Part shown: positions 1-7,258 of the stretch, piece after piece | Numbering within the stretch: position 1 is the stretch's first letter | Layout of the letters: each line of letters starts with the position of its first letter | Origin: CAZKVU01 sp964556475 | GTDB lineage: Bacteria > Patescibacteriota > Microgenomatia > UBA1406 > HO2-37-13b | Length of the DNA: 64,000 nucleotides | Reading direction: 5' to 3' | Assembly: GCA_964556475.1 (NCBI GenBank) | Contig: CAZKVU010000004.1 | Coordinates: 1-64,000 of the forward strand | Notes under the pieces: model-generated | The model's database searches: none | What the model saw: the letters and a program-made list of their open reading frames with translations, nothing else | What the model was told of the DNA's origin: nothing | Program-made: the position numbers and the translations under genes

Positions 1-113
1 GGCAAGAATGCAAACATGCGTGCTACAAAAATAATGAAGAGTGTAAAAAGAATTTTTCGTCGTAGAGTTGGATCTTTAAAAGCTGATTTAAGTTTGTCTA
101 ATGTATTGGTCAT
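1..113 (-). CDS. secY: Preprotein translocase subunit SecY, N-terminal fragment (runs off the window)
   Basis: This encodes the first 37 residues of SecY, the pore subunit of the Sec translocon in the inner membrane. The reading begins MTNTLDKLKSAFKDPTLRRK and enters the first hydrophobic segment (ILFTLFIIFVARMFAF), matching the family's cytoplasmic LxxAFKxPxLRRKILFT start. The ATG at 113 overlaps the rplO TGA in an ATGA, so translation is probably coupled. SecY at the end of the spc operon is the standard bacterial arrangement. The rest of the gene lies outside the window. Confidence 0.9.
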   Translation of the reverse strand, partial: MTNTLDKLKSAFKDPTLRRKILFTLFIIFVARMFAFL

Positions 114-559
114 GCTTCAATAACCTTACCGCCAGCTTTCTCTATTTTTTCTCGTGCTGTTTTTGACATCGGCAGCGCAACTTGTAGAGCTTTCTCAAGC
201 GTTCCATAACCAAGAATTTTTACTCCGGATACATATGCTTTGTCATCGACCATTCGAGCCTTTATTAAAGCATCCATATCGACAACATCTTGAGCATTGA
301 ATCTATTAAGTTTTTCTACGTTAATAACAAGTGGGTCTTCCTGGTATGATCTGTTTTTTACTTTTCCTCGCAAGAGAGGGAACTTCTTAACCATTCTATT
401 TTGTCCACCTTCAAAATGAAGCGGGATCGCTCGGCGTGCTCTCTGATGGCGAGTTGTTCCTCGACCAGATTTTACACCTGCGCCACTGCCAATTCCACGT
501 CCTTTTCGCTTATTCTTTTTATCTACTATCGCCGGCAATGTGTGTAATAGTGTATTCAT
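110..559 (-). CDS. rplO: 50S ribosomal protein L15 (uL15)
   Basis: Large-subunit protein of 149 aa that binds 23S rRNA late in assembly. The N-terminal glycine/basic tail (GRGIGSGAGVKSGRG, then FEGGQ) and the C-terminal globular half (VSGVKILGYGTLEKAL) are typical of L15. It lies 3 nt downstream of rpsE, where most bacteria have rpmD (L30); no L30 ORF fits in that space. It overlaps secY by 4 nt and ends in TGA, which shows TGA is a stop codon here. Confidence 0.97.
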   Translation of the reverse strand: MNTLLHTLPAIVDKKNKRKGRGIGSGAGVKSGRGTTRHQRARRAIPLHFEGGQNRMVKKFPLLRGKVKNRSYQEDPLVINVEKLNRFNAQDVVDMDALIKARMVDDKAYVSGVKILGYGTLEKALQVALPMSKTAREKIEKAGGKVIEA

Positions 560-562
560 GAT

Positions 563-1045
563 TTATTTTGTTGCGCCTTCTTTTGCGCCTCTTGTTTTTA
601 ATTTGCTCAGAGCTTCCATAACAGCATAGGCATTTGTTATTTGATTTCGTGATCTTAAGATTTTCCCTGAGGCATTTGTTACACCTGCAAGGCTCAAAAT
701 TGGTCGTGCAACGCTTCCGACCTTCAAACCCACACCTTGAGCTGCTGGTCGTAATAAAAGTTCTGCACCTTTATATTTTACTCTAATGTCATGCGGTAAA
801 GTTTCATTATTAATCGGAATGTTAATACAATTTTTACGTGCTTGATTAAAACCTTTTTTAATAGCTTGAGGAACTTCCAGGCCATGGCCTAACCCAATAC
901 CAACCTTGCCTTTCATATCACCGACAACAACAAGTGCGGAAAAACTTATGTAATTTCCTCCTTTTGTTTTTTTGGAGAGTCTTCTGATTAGAAGAACTTT
1001 TTCCTCCATGCCGTCTATGCTCGTATATTCAGGTTTTCTTCTCAT
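563..1045 (-). CDS. rpsE: 30S ribosomal protein S5 (uS5)
   Basis: Small-subunit protein of 160 aa near the mRNA entry site, important for decoding accuracy. It has the double-stranded-RNA-binding N-terminal half (VLLIRRLSKKTKGGNYISFS, VVVGDMKGKVGIGLGHG) and the C-terminal S5 fold (LRPAAQGVGLKVGSVARPIL). Its length is normal. It sits 4 nt after rplR in the operon. No Shine-Dalgarno motif is visible before the ATG, only AT-rich sequence. Confidence 0.97.
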   Translation of the reverse strand: MRRKPEYTSIDGMEEKVLLIRRLSKKTKGGNYISFSALVVVGDMKGKVGIGLGHGLEVPQAIKKGFNQARKNCINIPINNETLPHDIRVKYKGAELLLRPAAQGVGLKVGSVARPILSLAGVTNASGKILRSRNQITNAYAVMEALSKLKTRGAKEGATK

Positions 1046-1049
1046 AATA

Positions 1050-1400
1050 TTAAATGGTTATTCCATTTTCTCTGACAGAATCAGCCAGGGCTTTAATTCT
1101 ACCATTGTATTCGTAACAACCTCTATCAAATACAACTTGTTTAACTTTTAAGGCCTTTAATTTTTCAGCAATATTCTTTCCAATAGCTATTGCGTGCTCG
1201 GTTTTTGTTCCTTTTGTTTCTTTTGAACTCGCATCGTTAGCTGATGCTAAAGTCTGGTGTTTATAATCATCAATAACTTGAACATATAAATATTTATTTG
1301 TTCTATGAACACTCATGCGTGGGAATTCAGATTGTCGAATAATCTTTGATCGAACTCTCACTTGTCTTTTTTTTCGTTGTTTGATGATTTTGTTCTTCAT
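1050..1400 (-). CDS. rplR: 50S ribosomal protein L18 (uL18)
   Basis: A 116-aa 5S rRNA-binding protein of the central protuberance. It has the basic N-terminus (IKQRKKRQVRVRSKI), the SVHRTNKYLYVQVIDD strand and the C-terminal FDRGCYEYNGRIKALADSVRENG, which is diagnostic of L18. It lies between rplF (16-nt gap) and rpsE (4-nt gap), the canonical spc order. Confidence 0.97.
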   Translation of the reverse strand: MKNKIIKQRKKRQVRVRSKIIRQSEFPRMSVHRTNKYLYVQVIDDYKHQTLASANDASSKETKGTKTEHAIAIGKNIAEKLKALKVKQVVFDRGCYEYNGRIKALADSVRENGITI

Positions 1401-1416
1401 GGTCGTTTGTTAACTA

Positions 1417-1956
1417 TTATGCTGTCTTAGCTTTCTTTCCTGGCTTTAAGATGACGTATTCTCCTTCATATCTAACACCTTTACCTTTGTAATGATCTGG
1501 TTTCTTTATATTTTTGATTTTGTTTGCAACTTCACCGACGAGTTGTTTATTCACACCTAAAACAGTTATTTTATTACCTTCAACGTGGTAACTTACTCCA
1601 TCAGCTTGCGGAAATTCAACCTTATGGGAAAGTCCGACATCAAATACCAAACCTGTTCCCTGCATTTTTACTTTGTATCCTGTGCCAACAACCTCTAATT
1701 TCTTTTCCCATGGTTTCTCGACGCCTGTAACGGCATTTTGGATAAGGCTTCTGATAAGCCCATGTAAGGACCTATTCTTTTTCGAATCATTAGATCGGTT
1801 AACAGATACAATACCATCCTTCATATTTACCGTGATGCCCATAGGGATCTCAACAGACACCTCGCCCTTGCTTCCCTTCACCTGGACAACATTGTCCTTA
1901 AGGTCAATGTTGACTCCTGATGTTACCTCAACTGGTTTTTCTCCAATTTTTGACAT
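1417..1956 (-). CDS. rplF: 50S ribosomal protein L6 (uL6)
   Basis: A 179-aa two-domain large-subunit protein near the GTPase-associated centre. It begins MSKIGEKPVEV and has the family signatures SLHGLIRSLIQNAVTGV and, near the C-terminus, IKKPDHYKGKGVRYEGE. Both L6 repeats are complete. It follows rpsH with a 16-nt AT-rich spacer and no Shine-Dalgarno motif. Confidence 0.97.
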   Translation of the reverse strand: MSKIGEKPVEVTSGVNIDLKDNVVQVKGSKGEVSVEIPMGITVNMKDGIVSVNRSNDSKKNRSLHGLIRSLIQNAVTGVEKPWEKKLEVVGTGYKVKMQGTGLVFDVGLSHKVEFPQADGVSYHVEGNKITVLGVNKQLVGEVANKIKNIKKPDHYKGKGVRYEGEYVILKPGKKAKTA

Positions 1957-1972
1957 AGTAAATAATTAATTG

Positions 1973-2362
1973 TTACCAAATTTGAAAGAGGATCTGTCCT
2001 CCAACTCCTAATTTGCGTGCCTCTTTGTCTGTCATAATTCCTTTTGATGTCGATAATAAGCCTATTCCAAGACCTCCACGCACGTTTGGAATCGCTTCTG
2101 TCTTTGCGTAAATTTTTCTTCCTGGTTTTGAGATAATTCGAACATCAATGACAGCGGGCTGGTTATTTTCATACAAAAGCTCTATCTCAAAGTGTTGTTT
2201 TTTGTTTTCATCAATAAGTGTAAAGTCTGCAATATATTTTTCTTTCTTAAGAATTTCAAGAATTCTTAAATTTGTTTTTGAATATATTCCTTGGATATTG
2301 CTTTTCTCAGCTAAATATCCGTTCTTTATTCGTGCAACTAAATCGGTTATTGGGCTATTCAT
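1973..2362 (-). CDS. rpsH: 30S ribosomal protein S8 (uS8)
   Basis: A 129-aa protein that binds the central domain of 16S rRNA and, in enterobacteria, represses the spc operon. It starts with DLVARIKNGYLAEK and ends with the highly conserved STSKGIMTDKEARKLGVGGQ region. Length is standard. Upstream is the displaced rpsS rather than rpsN, which is the usual neighbour. Confidence 0.97.
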   Translation of the reverse strand: MNSPITDLVARIKNGYLAEKSNIQGIYSKTNLRILEILKKEKYIADFTLIDENKKQHFEIELLYENNQPAVIDVRIISKPGRKIYAKTEAIPNVRGGLGIGLLSTSKGIMTDKEARKLGVGGQILFQIW

Positions 2363-2380
2363 AATAATTTAATGCAAATA

Positions 2381-2665
2381 TTAAGTCTTATCCATTGTTC
2401 GCTTTGTAACCTTACCATGGCTTCTAAATGTTCGTGTAAGTGAAAATTCACCCAAACGATGTCCAACCATAGCCTCTGTGACAAAGACTTCAATAAATGT
2501 TCTTCCATTGTGAACTGCTAACCTGTGACCTACGTACTCCGGCGGGACGTGTGAAGCCCGAGCCCAAGTTTTGATTGGCTTTCTATCACCAGAATCCTTT
2601 TGTTTCAGAACTTTTGCTCTGAGTCGTTCATCTATATTTGGTCCCTTTTTTACAGATCGTGCCAT
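2381..2665 (-). CDS. rpsS: 30S ribosomal protein S19 (uS19), at a non-canonical position
   Basis: A 94-aa protein of the 30S head that contacts the A-site finger and S13. It begins MARSVKKGPNIDERL and has the S19 signatures TWARASHVPPEYVGH, IAVHNGR-like LAVHNGRTFIEVFVTEAMVG and GEFSLTRTFRSHG. In the usual bacterial order rpsS lies between rplB and rplV. Here that place is empty (1 nt separates rplB and rplV), and rpsS is between rpsN (4-nt gap) and rpsH (18-nt gap). The sequence looks intact and highly conserved, so it appears to be a functional relocation. Confidence 0.96.
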   Translation of the reverse strand: MARSVKKGPNIDERLRAKVLKQKDSGDRKPIKTWARASHVPPEYVGHRLAVHNGRTFIEVFVTEAMVGHRLGEFSLTRTFRSHGKVTKRTMDKT

Positions 2666-2669
2666 ATTA

Positions 2670-2939
2670 TTACCAAGAAATCTTTTTAACTCCTGGAATT
2701 TCTCCCATTAACGCTTTTTCTCTAAAGACAATTCTTGAAACGCCAAACCTTCTCATATAACCTTTGCTTCTACCTGTGATTGAACATCGGTTACGCAATC
2801 GCGTTGGGCTTGAGTTCTTCGGCAATTGAGCCAAACCGGCAAAATCACCTTTTGATTTAAGCTCTGCTCTCTTTTGAGCATATTTCTTAACAAGCTTTGT
2901 TCTTTTCTTTTCTCTTTCAAGAAGTCCTGTTCTTGCCAT
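2670..2939 (-). CDS. rpsN: 30S ribosomal protein S14 (uS14), long zinc-free form
   Basis: An 89-aa S14 with the C-terminal signature RNRCSITGRSKGYMRRFGVSR. The short zinc-binding S14 (about 61 aa) has two CxxC pairs; this protein has a single cysteine in this region, so it is the long zinc-independent type. It lies 3 nt after rplE, as in the standard spc order, and is followed by the displaced rpsS. Confidence 0.96.
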   Translation of the reverse strand: MARTGLLEREKKRTKLVKKYAQKRAELKSKGDFAGLAQLPKNSSPTRLRNRCSITGRSKGYMRRFGVSRIVFREKALMGEIPGVKKISW

Positions 2940-2942
2940 ATA

Positions 2943-3488
2943 TTAATTTTGATCACTCATAAATACTAACCCTAGTTTTTCCATAAGCTTTCTGGAATGA
3001 TCGTCATTGCGGCTATTTGTCACAATGGTAATCTCTAGTCCTCTGATTTTGTCTATTTTATCATACTCAATCTCAGGGAAAAGAGTTTGATCTGTCAATC
3101 CAATATTAAGATTTCCCCTGCCATCGAAACTTGTTGGTGAAATACCTCGAAAATCACGAATTCGTGGTAATACAATCTTTAATAATTTCTCAAGGAAAAC
3201 ATACATATTCTGATTGCGTAATGTTACTTTTACACCAATTGGGACACCCTTTCTAATTTTGAAAGCTGCAACTGATTTTCGTGCTAATGCAATCATCGGC
3301 TTCTGACCTGAAATAAGACCTAAATCACTCACGACTTTATCGATGACATTTTTATTCTGTGTCGCTTCACCGCAGCCCACATTAATGACAATCTTTTCCA
3401 CACGTGGAACAGCGTTCACATTCTTAATCCCAAGCTCCTTTTGGAGCTCCGGAACAATCTTTTTATAATAGTCTTCCTTAAGTGCCAT
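2943..3488 (-). CDS. rplE: 50S ribosomal protein L5 (uL5)
   Basis: A 181-aa 5S rRNA-binding protein of the central protuberance. It begins MALKEDYYKKIVPELQKELG and carries VEKIVINVGCGEA, the RKGVPIGVKVTLR stretch, the LPRIRDFRGISPTSFDGRGN loop and TDQTLFPEI, all characteristic of L5. Length is normal. It follows rplX with a 2-nt gap. Confidence 0.97.
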   Translation of the reverse strand: MALKEDYYKKIVPELQKELGIKNVNAVPRVEKIVINVGCGEATQNKNVIDKVVSDLGLISGQKPMIALARKSVAAFKIRKGVPIGVKVTLRNQNMYVFLEKLLKIVLPRIRDFRGISPTSFDGRGNLNIGLTDQTLFPEIEYDKIDKIRGLEITIVTNSRNDDHSRKLMEKLGLVFMSDQN

Positions 3489-3490
3489 GA

Positions 3491-3805
3491 TTATTTAGTA
3501 TTAATTCTTTCACCTGATATGCGATCAACTCTAAACTTTTTATCTCCCTCAACAATAAATCCAACGCGAGTTGGCTTCTTTGTTGAAGCGCTAACCAACA
3601 TTACTTTTGATGCATGAATCGGGCGTGGAAGTTCAATAACTCCGCCATCTGGAAATTGCTCATTTTTCTTCATGTGTCGCTTATATATATTGATATTTTG
3701 GATTAAAACCTTATTCTGCTTGCGGTATACGCGCTCAACAACACCTTCTCGGCCTTTATCCTTTCCTGCAATAACCTGGACTTTGTCACCCTTTCTCAAT
3801 TTCAT
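3491..3805 (-). CDS. rplX: 50S ribosomal protein L24 (uL24)
   Basis: A 104-aa assembly-initiating protein that binds the 5' domain of 23S rRNA. It begins with a KOW motif (KLRKGDKVQVIAGKDKGREG) and continues with KVLIQNINIYKRHMK. It lies 2 nt from rplN and 2 nt from rplE in canonical order. Confidence 0.96.
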   Translation of the reverse strand: MKLRKGDKVQVIAGKDKGREGVVERVYRKQNKVLIQNINIYKRHMKKNEQFPDGGVIELPRPIHASKVMLVSASTKKPTRVGFIVEGDKKFRVDRISGERINTK

Positions 3806-3807
3806 GG

Positions 3808-4182
3808 TTAGTATATTTCTGCAGCCAAACTGCTAATCTTATTAAATCCTCTTTCTTTAATTTCTCGTGCTAAAGGTCCAAAAAAACGTGTTCCTTTAGG
3901 ATCAACTGCATTTCGAGCAGTTAAAATAACACATGCATTATCGTCGAACCTAATATATGTACCATCAGTGCGTCGTGTTTCCTTACGAGTCCTAACAATA
4001 ACACCATAGAGAACTTCACCCTTTTTAACCTGTCCAAATGGATCTGCTTTTTTTACAACAACAGTAATGACGTCGCCAAGGTACGCGAACTTGCGGTTAC
4101 CTTTACCAGGGATGCCTATTATGTAGGCTTCCTTTGCTCCGCTATTATCTGCAACTGTTAAAAGAGATCGCAATTGTAACAT
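3808..4182 (-). CDS. rplN: 50S ribosomal protein L14 (uL14)
   Basis: A 124-aa protein of the subunit interface that contacts 16S rRNA and, in other bacteria, the silencing factor RsfS. It begins MLQLRSLLTVADNSGAKEA and contains GDVITVVVKKADPFGQVKKG, GVIVRTRK and FDDNACVILTARNAVDPKGT, all typical of L14. Length is normal and order is canonical. Confidence 0.97.
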   Translation of the reverse strand: MLQLRSLLTVADNSGAKEAYIIGIPGKGNRKFAYLGDVITVVVKKADPFGQVKKGEVLYGVIVRTRKETRRTDGTYIRFDDNACVILTARNAVDPKGTRFFGPLAREIKERGFNKISSLAAEIY

Positions 4183-4185
4183 ACT

Positions 4186-4419
4186 TTACTTATTGTTAAT
4201 AACTTTGAACTTTTTTTCTTTTGAAATTGGTCGTGTTTCCTGAATTTCAACGACATCACCATCGGCTACTTTCGTGCCCTCCTCAACATGAGCTTTATAT
4301 CTCTTATGCTTTCTGATTGTTTTCTTGTATAGTGGGTGTGCAAAAGCCCTTTCTACTTCGACTACAACTGTATTCAGCATTTTTGTTGAAACCACTTTTC
4401 CTTGTAATACCTTAGCCAT
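4186..4419 (-). CDS. rpsQ: 30S ribosomal protein S17 (uS17)
   Basis: A 77-aa OB-fold protein that binds helix 11 of 16S rRNA. It has LQGKVVSTKMLNTVVVEVER, HPLYKKTIRKHKRYKAH and the C-terminal VVEIQETRPISKEKKFKV motif of the family. It lies between rpmC (5-nt gap) and rplN (3-nt gap). Confidence 0.95.
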   Translation of the reverse strand: MAKVLQGKVVSTKMLNTVVVEVERAFAHPLYKKTIRKHKRYKAHVEEGTKVADGDVVEIQETRPISKEKKFKVINNK

Positions 4420-4424
4420 ATGTG

Positions 4425-4625
4425 TTATGAATTCAACTTTTCGGTCAATACCGTTAAAGTAACTGCTAATTCTCTTTTCATTTTTCCAATTGTATGTGTT
4501 GATTTTTGTGGAGCCATTGCAGCATCTATATATGCCTTAGCAATATCTCCTTTTAACTTCTGAGCATCTTTTCTGAGCTCATCAACGCTTTTCTGTCTTA
4601 TTTTTTGTGTATCTTTTGTACTCAT
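4425..4625 (-). CDS. rpmC: 50S ribosomal protein L29 (uL29)
   Basis: A 66-aa two-helix protein near the peptide exit tunnel. Sequence similarity is modest, as is usual for L29, but the length, helical character (SVDELRKDAQKLKGDIAKAY), the IGKMKRELAVTLTVL C-terminal helix and its place between rplP and rpsQ leave little doubt. It starts 1 nt after the rplP stop. Confidence 0.9.
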   Translation of the reverse strand: MSTKDTQKIRQKSVDELRKDAQKLKGDIAKAYIDAAMAPQKSTHTIGKMKRELAVTLTVLTEKLNS

Positions 4626-4626
4626 G

Positions 4627-5046
4627 TTATGCTTCGAAAATATCTTTTGAAACTAATTTGGTCTGAATTCCCAACTTTGTTGCAATTATCTTAAACGCGT
4701 GTTTTGTTTGCTCTGGATTTAATCCATCAAGCTCAAACAAAACTGTTCCTGGTGCAACTGCTGCAACATAGTGTGAAACGTCACCTTTACCAGCACCCAT
4801 GGTAACTTCCGGTGGTTTCTTTGTATATGGTCTGCTCGGAAAAATGCGGATCCAAAAACGTCCAAGCTTTCGTGTAGAACGTGAAAGTGCAACACGACAA
4901 GCTTCAATCTGCCTATCCGTAACCCAACCACTTTCTAAACTCTTAATACCATATGCACCAAAGTTAATTCTTTCACCTTTTATGGCTACCTTTCTCCATA
5001 TTCCTCTAAACTGTCTTCGATGTTTTAATCTTTTAGGTGCTAACAT
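4627..5046 (-). CDS. rplP: 50S ribosomal protein L16 (uL16)
   Basis: A 139-aa protein that organises the A-site side of the peptidyl-transferase centre. It begins MLAPKRLKHRRQFRG and contains ESGWVTDRQIEACRVALSR, FPSRPYTKKPPEVTMGAGKG and APGTVLFELDG. Length and position (2 nt after rpsC) are standard. Confidence 0.97.
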   Translation of the reverse strand: MLAPKRLKHRRQFRGIWRKVAIKGERINFGAYGIKSLESGWVTDRQIEACRVALSRSTRKLGRFWIRIFPSRPYTKKPPEVTMGAGKGDVSHYVAAVAPGTVLFELDGLNPEQTKHAFKIIATKLGIQTKLVSKDIFEA

Positions 5047-5048
5047 AA

Positions 5049-5705
5049 TTATTGACTATTAGCGTTTCGAGCTATCCAAACTTTTACTCCTACATATCCT
5101 GACTTAGTTAATGCTGGAACTTGAGCATAATCAACATCCTCGCGAAGTGTTGAAACTGGCACGGTTCCTTCTGAATATTTCTCTGTTCGAGCGATGGTTG
5201 CACCTCTTATACGTCCTCCGAGTTGAATCTTGACTCCTTTTGCACCGGCTTCCATAACCCTGCTCATTGAATGATGAACCAATCCTCTGTGCGGCATATT
5301 CCTCTCAATTTTTGCGGCAATATCTGATGCTACATAATATGAATTAAGATATGGCTTTTTGACTGGCTCAATTTTAAGATCGATTTTAATCTTTTCATCC
5401 TTTACTTTTCCTTGGCCGATTGATCCGACAACAAATTTCTTTACATCTTCGAGTCCTTTACCACCTCGTCCAATAATCATACCCGGCTTAACGGCATGAA
5501 TAATGATCTTTACTCTGTTTATTGCTCTTTCTATTTCAACCTGTGTTACCAAAGCAAATTTAAACTTTTGCATAATTCCCTCTCTGATTTTGATATCAGA
5601 AATAAGACTTTCTTTAAAAGTTCTCTTGTCCGGGAACATCCATCGTGAATCCCAGGTCTTTGTGATGCCGATTCTAAATCCTTTCGGATGAACTTTTTGT
5701 CCCAT
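5049..5705 (-). CDS. rpsC: 30S ribosomal protein S3 (uS3)
   Basis: A 218-aa mRNA-entry-channel protein. It starts GQKVHPKGFRIGITKTWDSR and has the KH-domain GMIIGRGGKGLEDVKK and the C-terminal HHSMSRVMEAGAKGVKIQLG followed by GRIRGATIARTEKYSEGTVP. It is on the short side for S3 and lacks the basic tail seen in many species. It starts 2 nt after rplV. Confidence 0.97.
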   Translation of the reverse strand: MGQKVHPKGFRIGITKTWDSRWMFPDKRTFKESLISDIKIREGIMQKFKFALVTQVEIERAINRVKIIIHAVKPGMIIGRGGKGLEDVKKFVVGSIGQGKVKDEKIKIDLKIEPVKKPYLNSYYVASDIAAKIERNMPHRGLVHHSMSRVMEAGAKGVKIQLGGRIRGATIARTEKYSEGTVPVSTLREDVDYAQVPALTKSGYVGVKVWIARNANSQ

Positions 5706-5707
5706 AA

Positions 5708-6205
5708 TTATGCTTGCTTCTGTGTATTTTTAACTTTTTTTGCTGATTGAGCTGTTTTTTTTGCAGTGCTTGGTTTTTTATTCTCAGTAACTGCTACTTC
5801 AGCATTCTCTGTTTTTTCTTCTGATGACTTCATTGGTAATTGCTTTTGTTTTTTTAATTTTGGCATGCTCGAGTCTGCTTCCAATACTACAGTTATGTGC
5901 GATAACGGTCGAGTATATGGCTTTGCCGTACCTCGTGCACCTGCTCGGAAACGCTTTAATCCTGGTCCCTCATCAATCATTAATGTTTTAAATTTCATTC
6001 CCTGTCTATCCATTCCCTTTGTTGTTACTCCGTTATCAACAGCGGATTTAATAGCCTTATATAAGACTTTTGCTGTCCTGTTCTGATTAACACTTAAATG
6101 ATCAAGAGCAATATGAGGCTTCATGCTTTTTACCCAGTCAACGAGCGTTCTCAACTTGATCGCTGAGATTCGTACATACTTTATATGTGCTCGTGACTCT
6201 GCCAT
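5708..6205 (-). CDS. rplV: 50S ribosomal protein L22 (uL22) with a basic C-terminal extension
   Basis: A 165-aa protein; the conserved L22 core (KYVRISAIKLRTLVDWVKSM, then MKFKTLMIDEGPGLKRFRAG and PYTRPLSHITVVLE) ends near residue 113. It lines the exit tunnel and binds all six domains of 23S rRNA. The last 50 or so residues are a low-complexity Lys/Ala/Glu/Thr tail (KKPSTAKKTAQSAKKVKN), longer than most L22 proteins. It starts 1 nt after rplB, where rpsS would normally lie. Confidence 0.96.
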   Translation of the reverse strand: MAESRAHIKYVRISAIKLRTLVDWVKSMKPHIALDHLSVNQNRTAKVLYKAIKSAVDNGVTTKGMDRQGMKFKTLMIDEGPGLKRFRAGARGTAKPYTRPLSHITVVLEADSSMPKLKKQKQLPMKSSEEKTENAEVAVTENKKPSTAKKTAQSAKKVKNTQKQA

Positions 6206-6206
6206 A

Positions 6207-6968
6207 TTATTTTCTTCGCTTAACTATTAATGCGTCTCTCCAGCTTCTTTTGCGGGTTTTTTTACCGCGAGCAGGCTTACCCCATGCAGTCTTTGGATGC
6301 ATGCCCTCGCTTGAACGGCCTTCTCCTCCACCATGTGGATGAGCCCCTGGATGCATTGCTGAACCTCGAACTGTTGGTCTGATTCCCAGATGTCTACTTT
6401 TTCCAGCTTTTTTCAAATTCTTAAGCTTATGCTCAATATTGCTGATACGGCCTATTGTAGCAAAACAATTCTTTTTTATCTTGCGAACTTCCTTAGATGG
6501 AAGCTTAACATCAACATATACATCGTCTTTTGCAATAATTGTTGCTGCTGAACCTGCTGATTTTACAATCTGACCACCTTGACCTGGAATGAGCTCAATA
6601 TTATGAATCTCAACTCCGAGTGGAATATCTGCAAGAGCCATTGCGTAGCCAGGTTTGACATCATCTAATTTTCCCGCTTTGACCTTATCTCCTTGGCTCA
6701 ATCCCTGCGGATGAATGATATATCGCATATCTCCATCTTCATACTCAATGAGTGCAATATTCGCTGATCTATTTGGGTCATACTCTATTCTCAATACTTT
6801 TCCGTTTATTTCGCGTTTATTTCTCTTAAAGTCAATCAATCTGTAAAATCTTTTATGTCTTCCTCCTTGATGTCGGACAGAAATTGTACCAGTATTATCC
6901 CTACCTGATCTTTTTTTCAGGATTCTGGTCAATCTCTTTACTGGTCTTTCACTGCTTAATTGAGACAT
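6207..6968 (-). CDS. rplB: 50S ribosomal protein L2 (uL2), short at the N-terminus
   Basis: A core protein needed for subunit joining and peptidyl-transferase structure. The conserved body is present: SVRHQGGRHKRFYRLIDFKR, YDPNRSANIALIEYEDG, IPGQGGQIVKSAGSAA and the near-active-site HPHGGGEGR. It is 253 aa against a usual 270-280, and it starts MSQLSSERPVKR. The usual first 20 or so residues, with the KxxTPGRR motif, are missing. The ATG lies 2 nt after the rplW stop, so there is no room for them upstream. Confidence 0.96.
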   Translation of the reverse strand: MSQLSSERPVKRLTRILKKRSGRDNTGTISVRHQGGRHKRFYRLIDFKRNKREINGKVLRIEYDPNRSANIALIEYEDGDMRYIIHPQGLSQGDKVKAGKLDDVKPGYAMALADIPLGVEIHNIELIPGQGGQIVKSAGSAATIIAKDDVYVDVKLPSKEVRKIKKNCFATIGRISNIEHKLKNLKKAGKSRHLGIRPTVRGSAMHPGAHPHGGGEGRSSEGMHPKTAWGKPARGKKTRKRSWRDALIVKRRK

Positions 6969-6970
6969 AT

Positions 6971-7258
6971 TTATGCTGCTGGCATAACGTTAATTGTTCC
7001 CTTTTTGAGGGTAACGTATGCTTTTTTAACATCTGGCATAACTTTAACTTGTCGACGTTTGCCAGGTCGTCGAACTTTACCTTTGCGAACAAGTGTTTTT
7101 ACCTCCGCAACCTCTACATTAAACAAATTTTCAATCTCGTGTGCAATTTGATGCTTATTTGCGCTTGTTGAAACTAAGAAAACATAGACATTCTTCTCAC
7201 CACCACTCATGGCTTTTTCAGTAATGATTGGTTTTTTGATGACGTCCTGTGCTCTCAT
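6971..7258 (-). CDS. rplW: 50S ribosomal protein L23 (uL23)
   Basis: A 95-aa protein at the tunnel exit and the docking site of trigger factor and SRP. It has the IIKPxxTEKA-like start (VIKKPIITEKAMSGGEKNVY), the ANKHQIAHEIENLFNVEVAE helix and a basic loop (RKGKVRRPGKRRQVK). It abuts rplD directly, with its ATG next to the rplD stop codon. Confidence 0.95.
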   Translation of the reverse strand: MRAQDVIKKPIITEKAMSGGEKNVYVFLVSTSANKHQIAHEIENLFNVEVAEVKTLVRKGKVRRPGKRRQVKVMPDVKKAYVTLKKGTINVMPAA

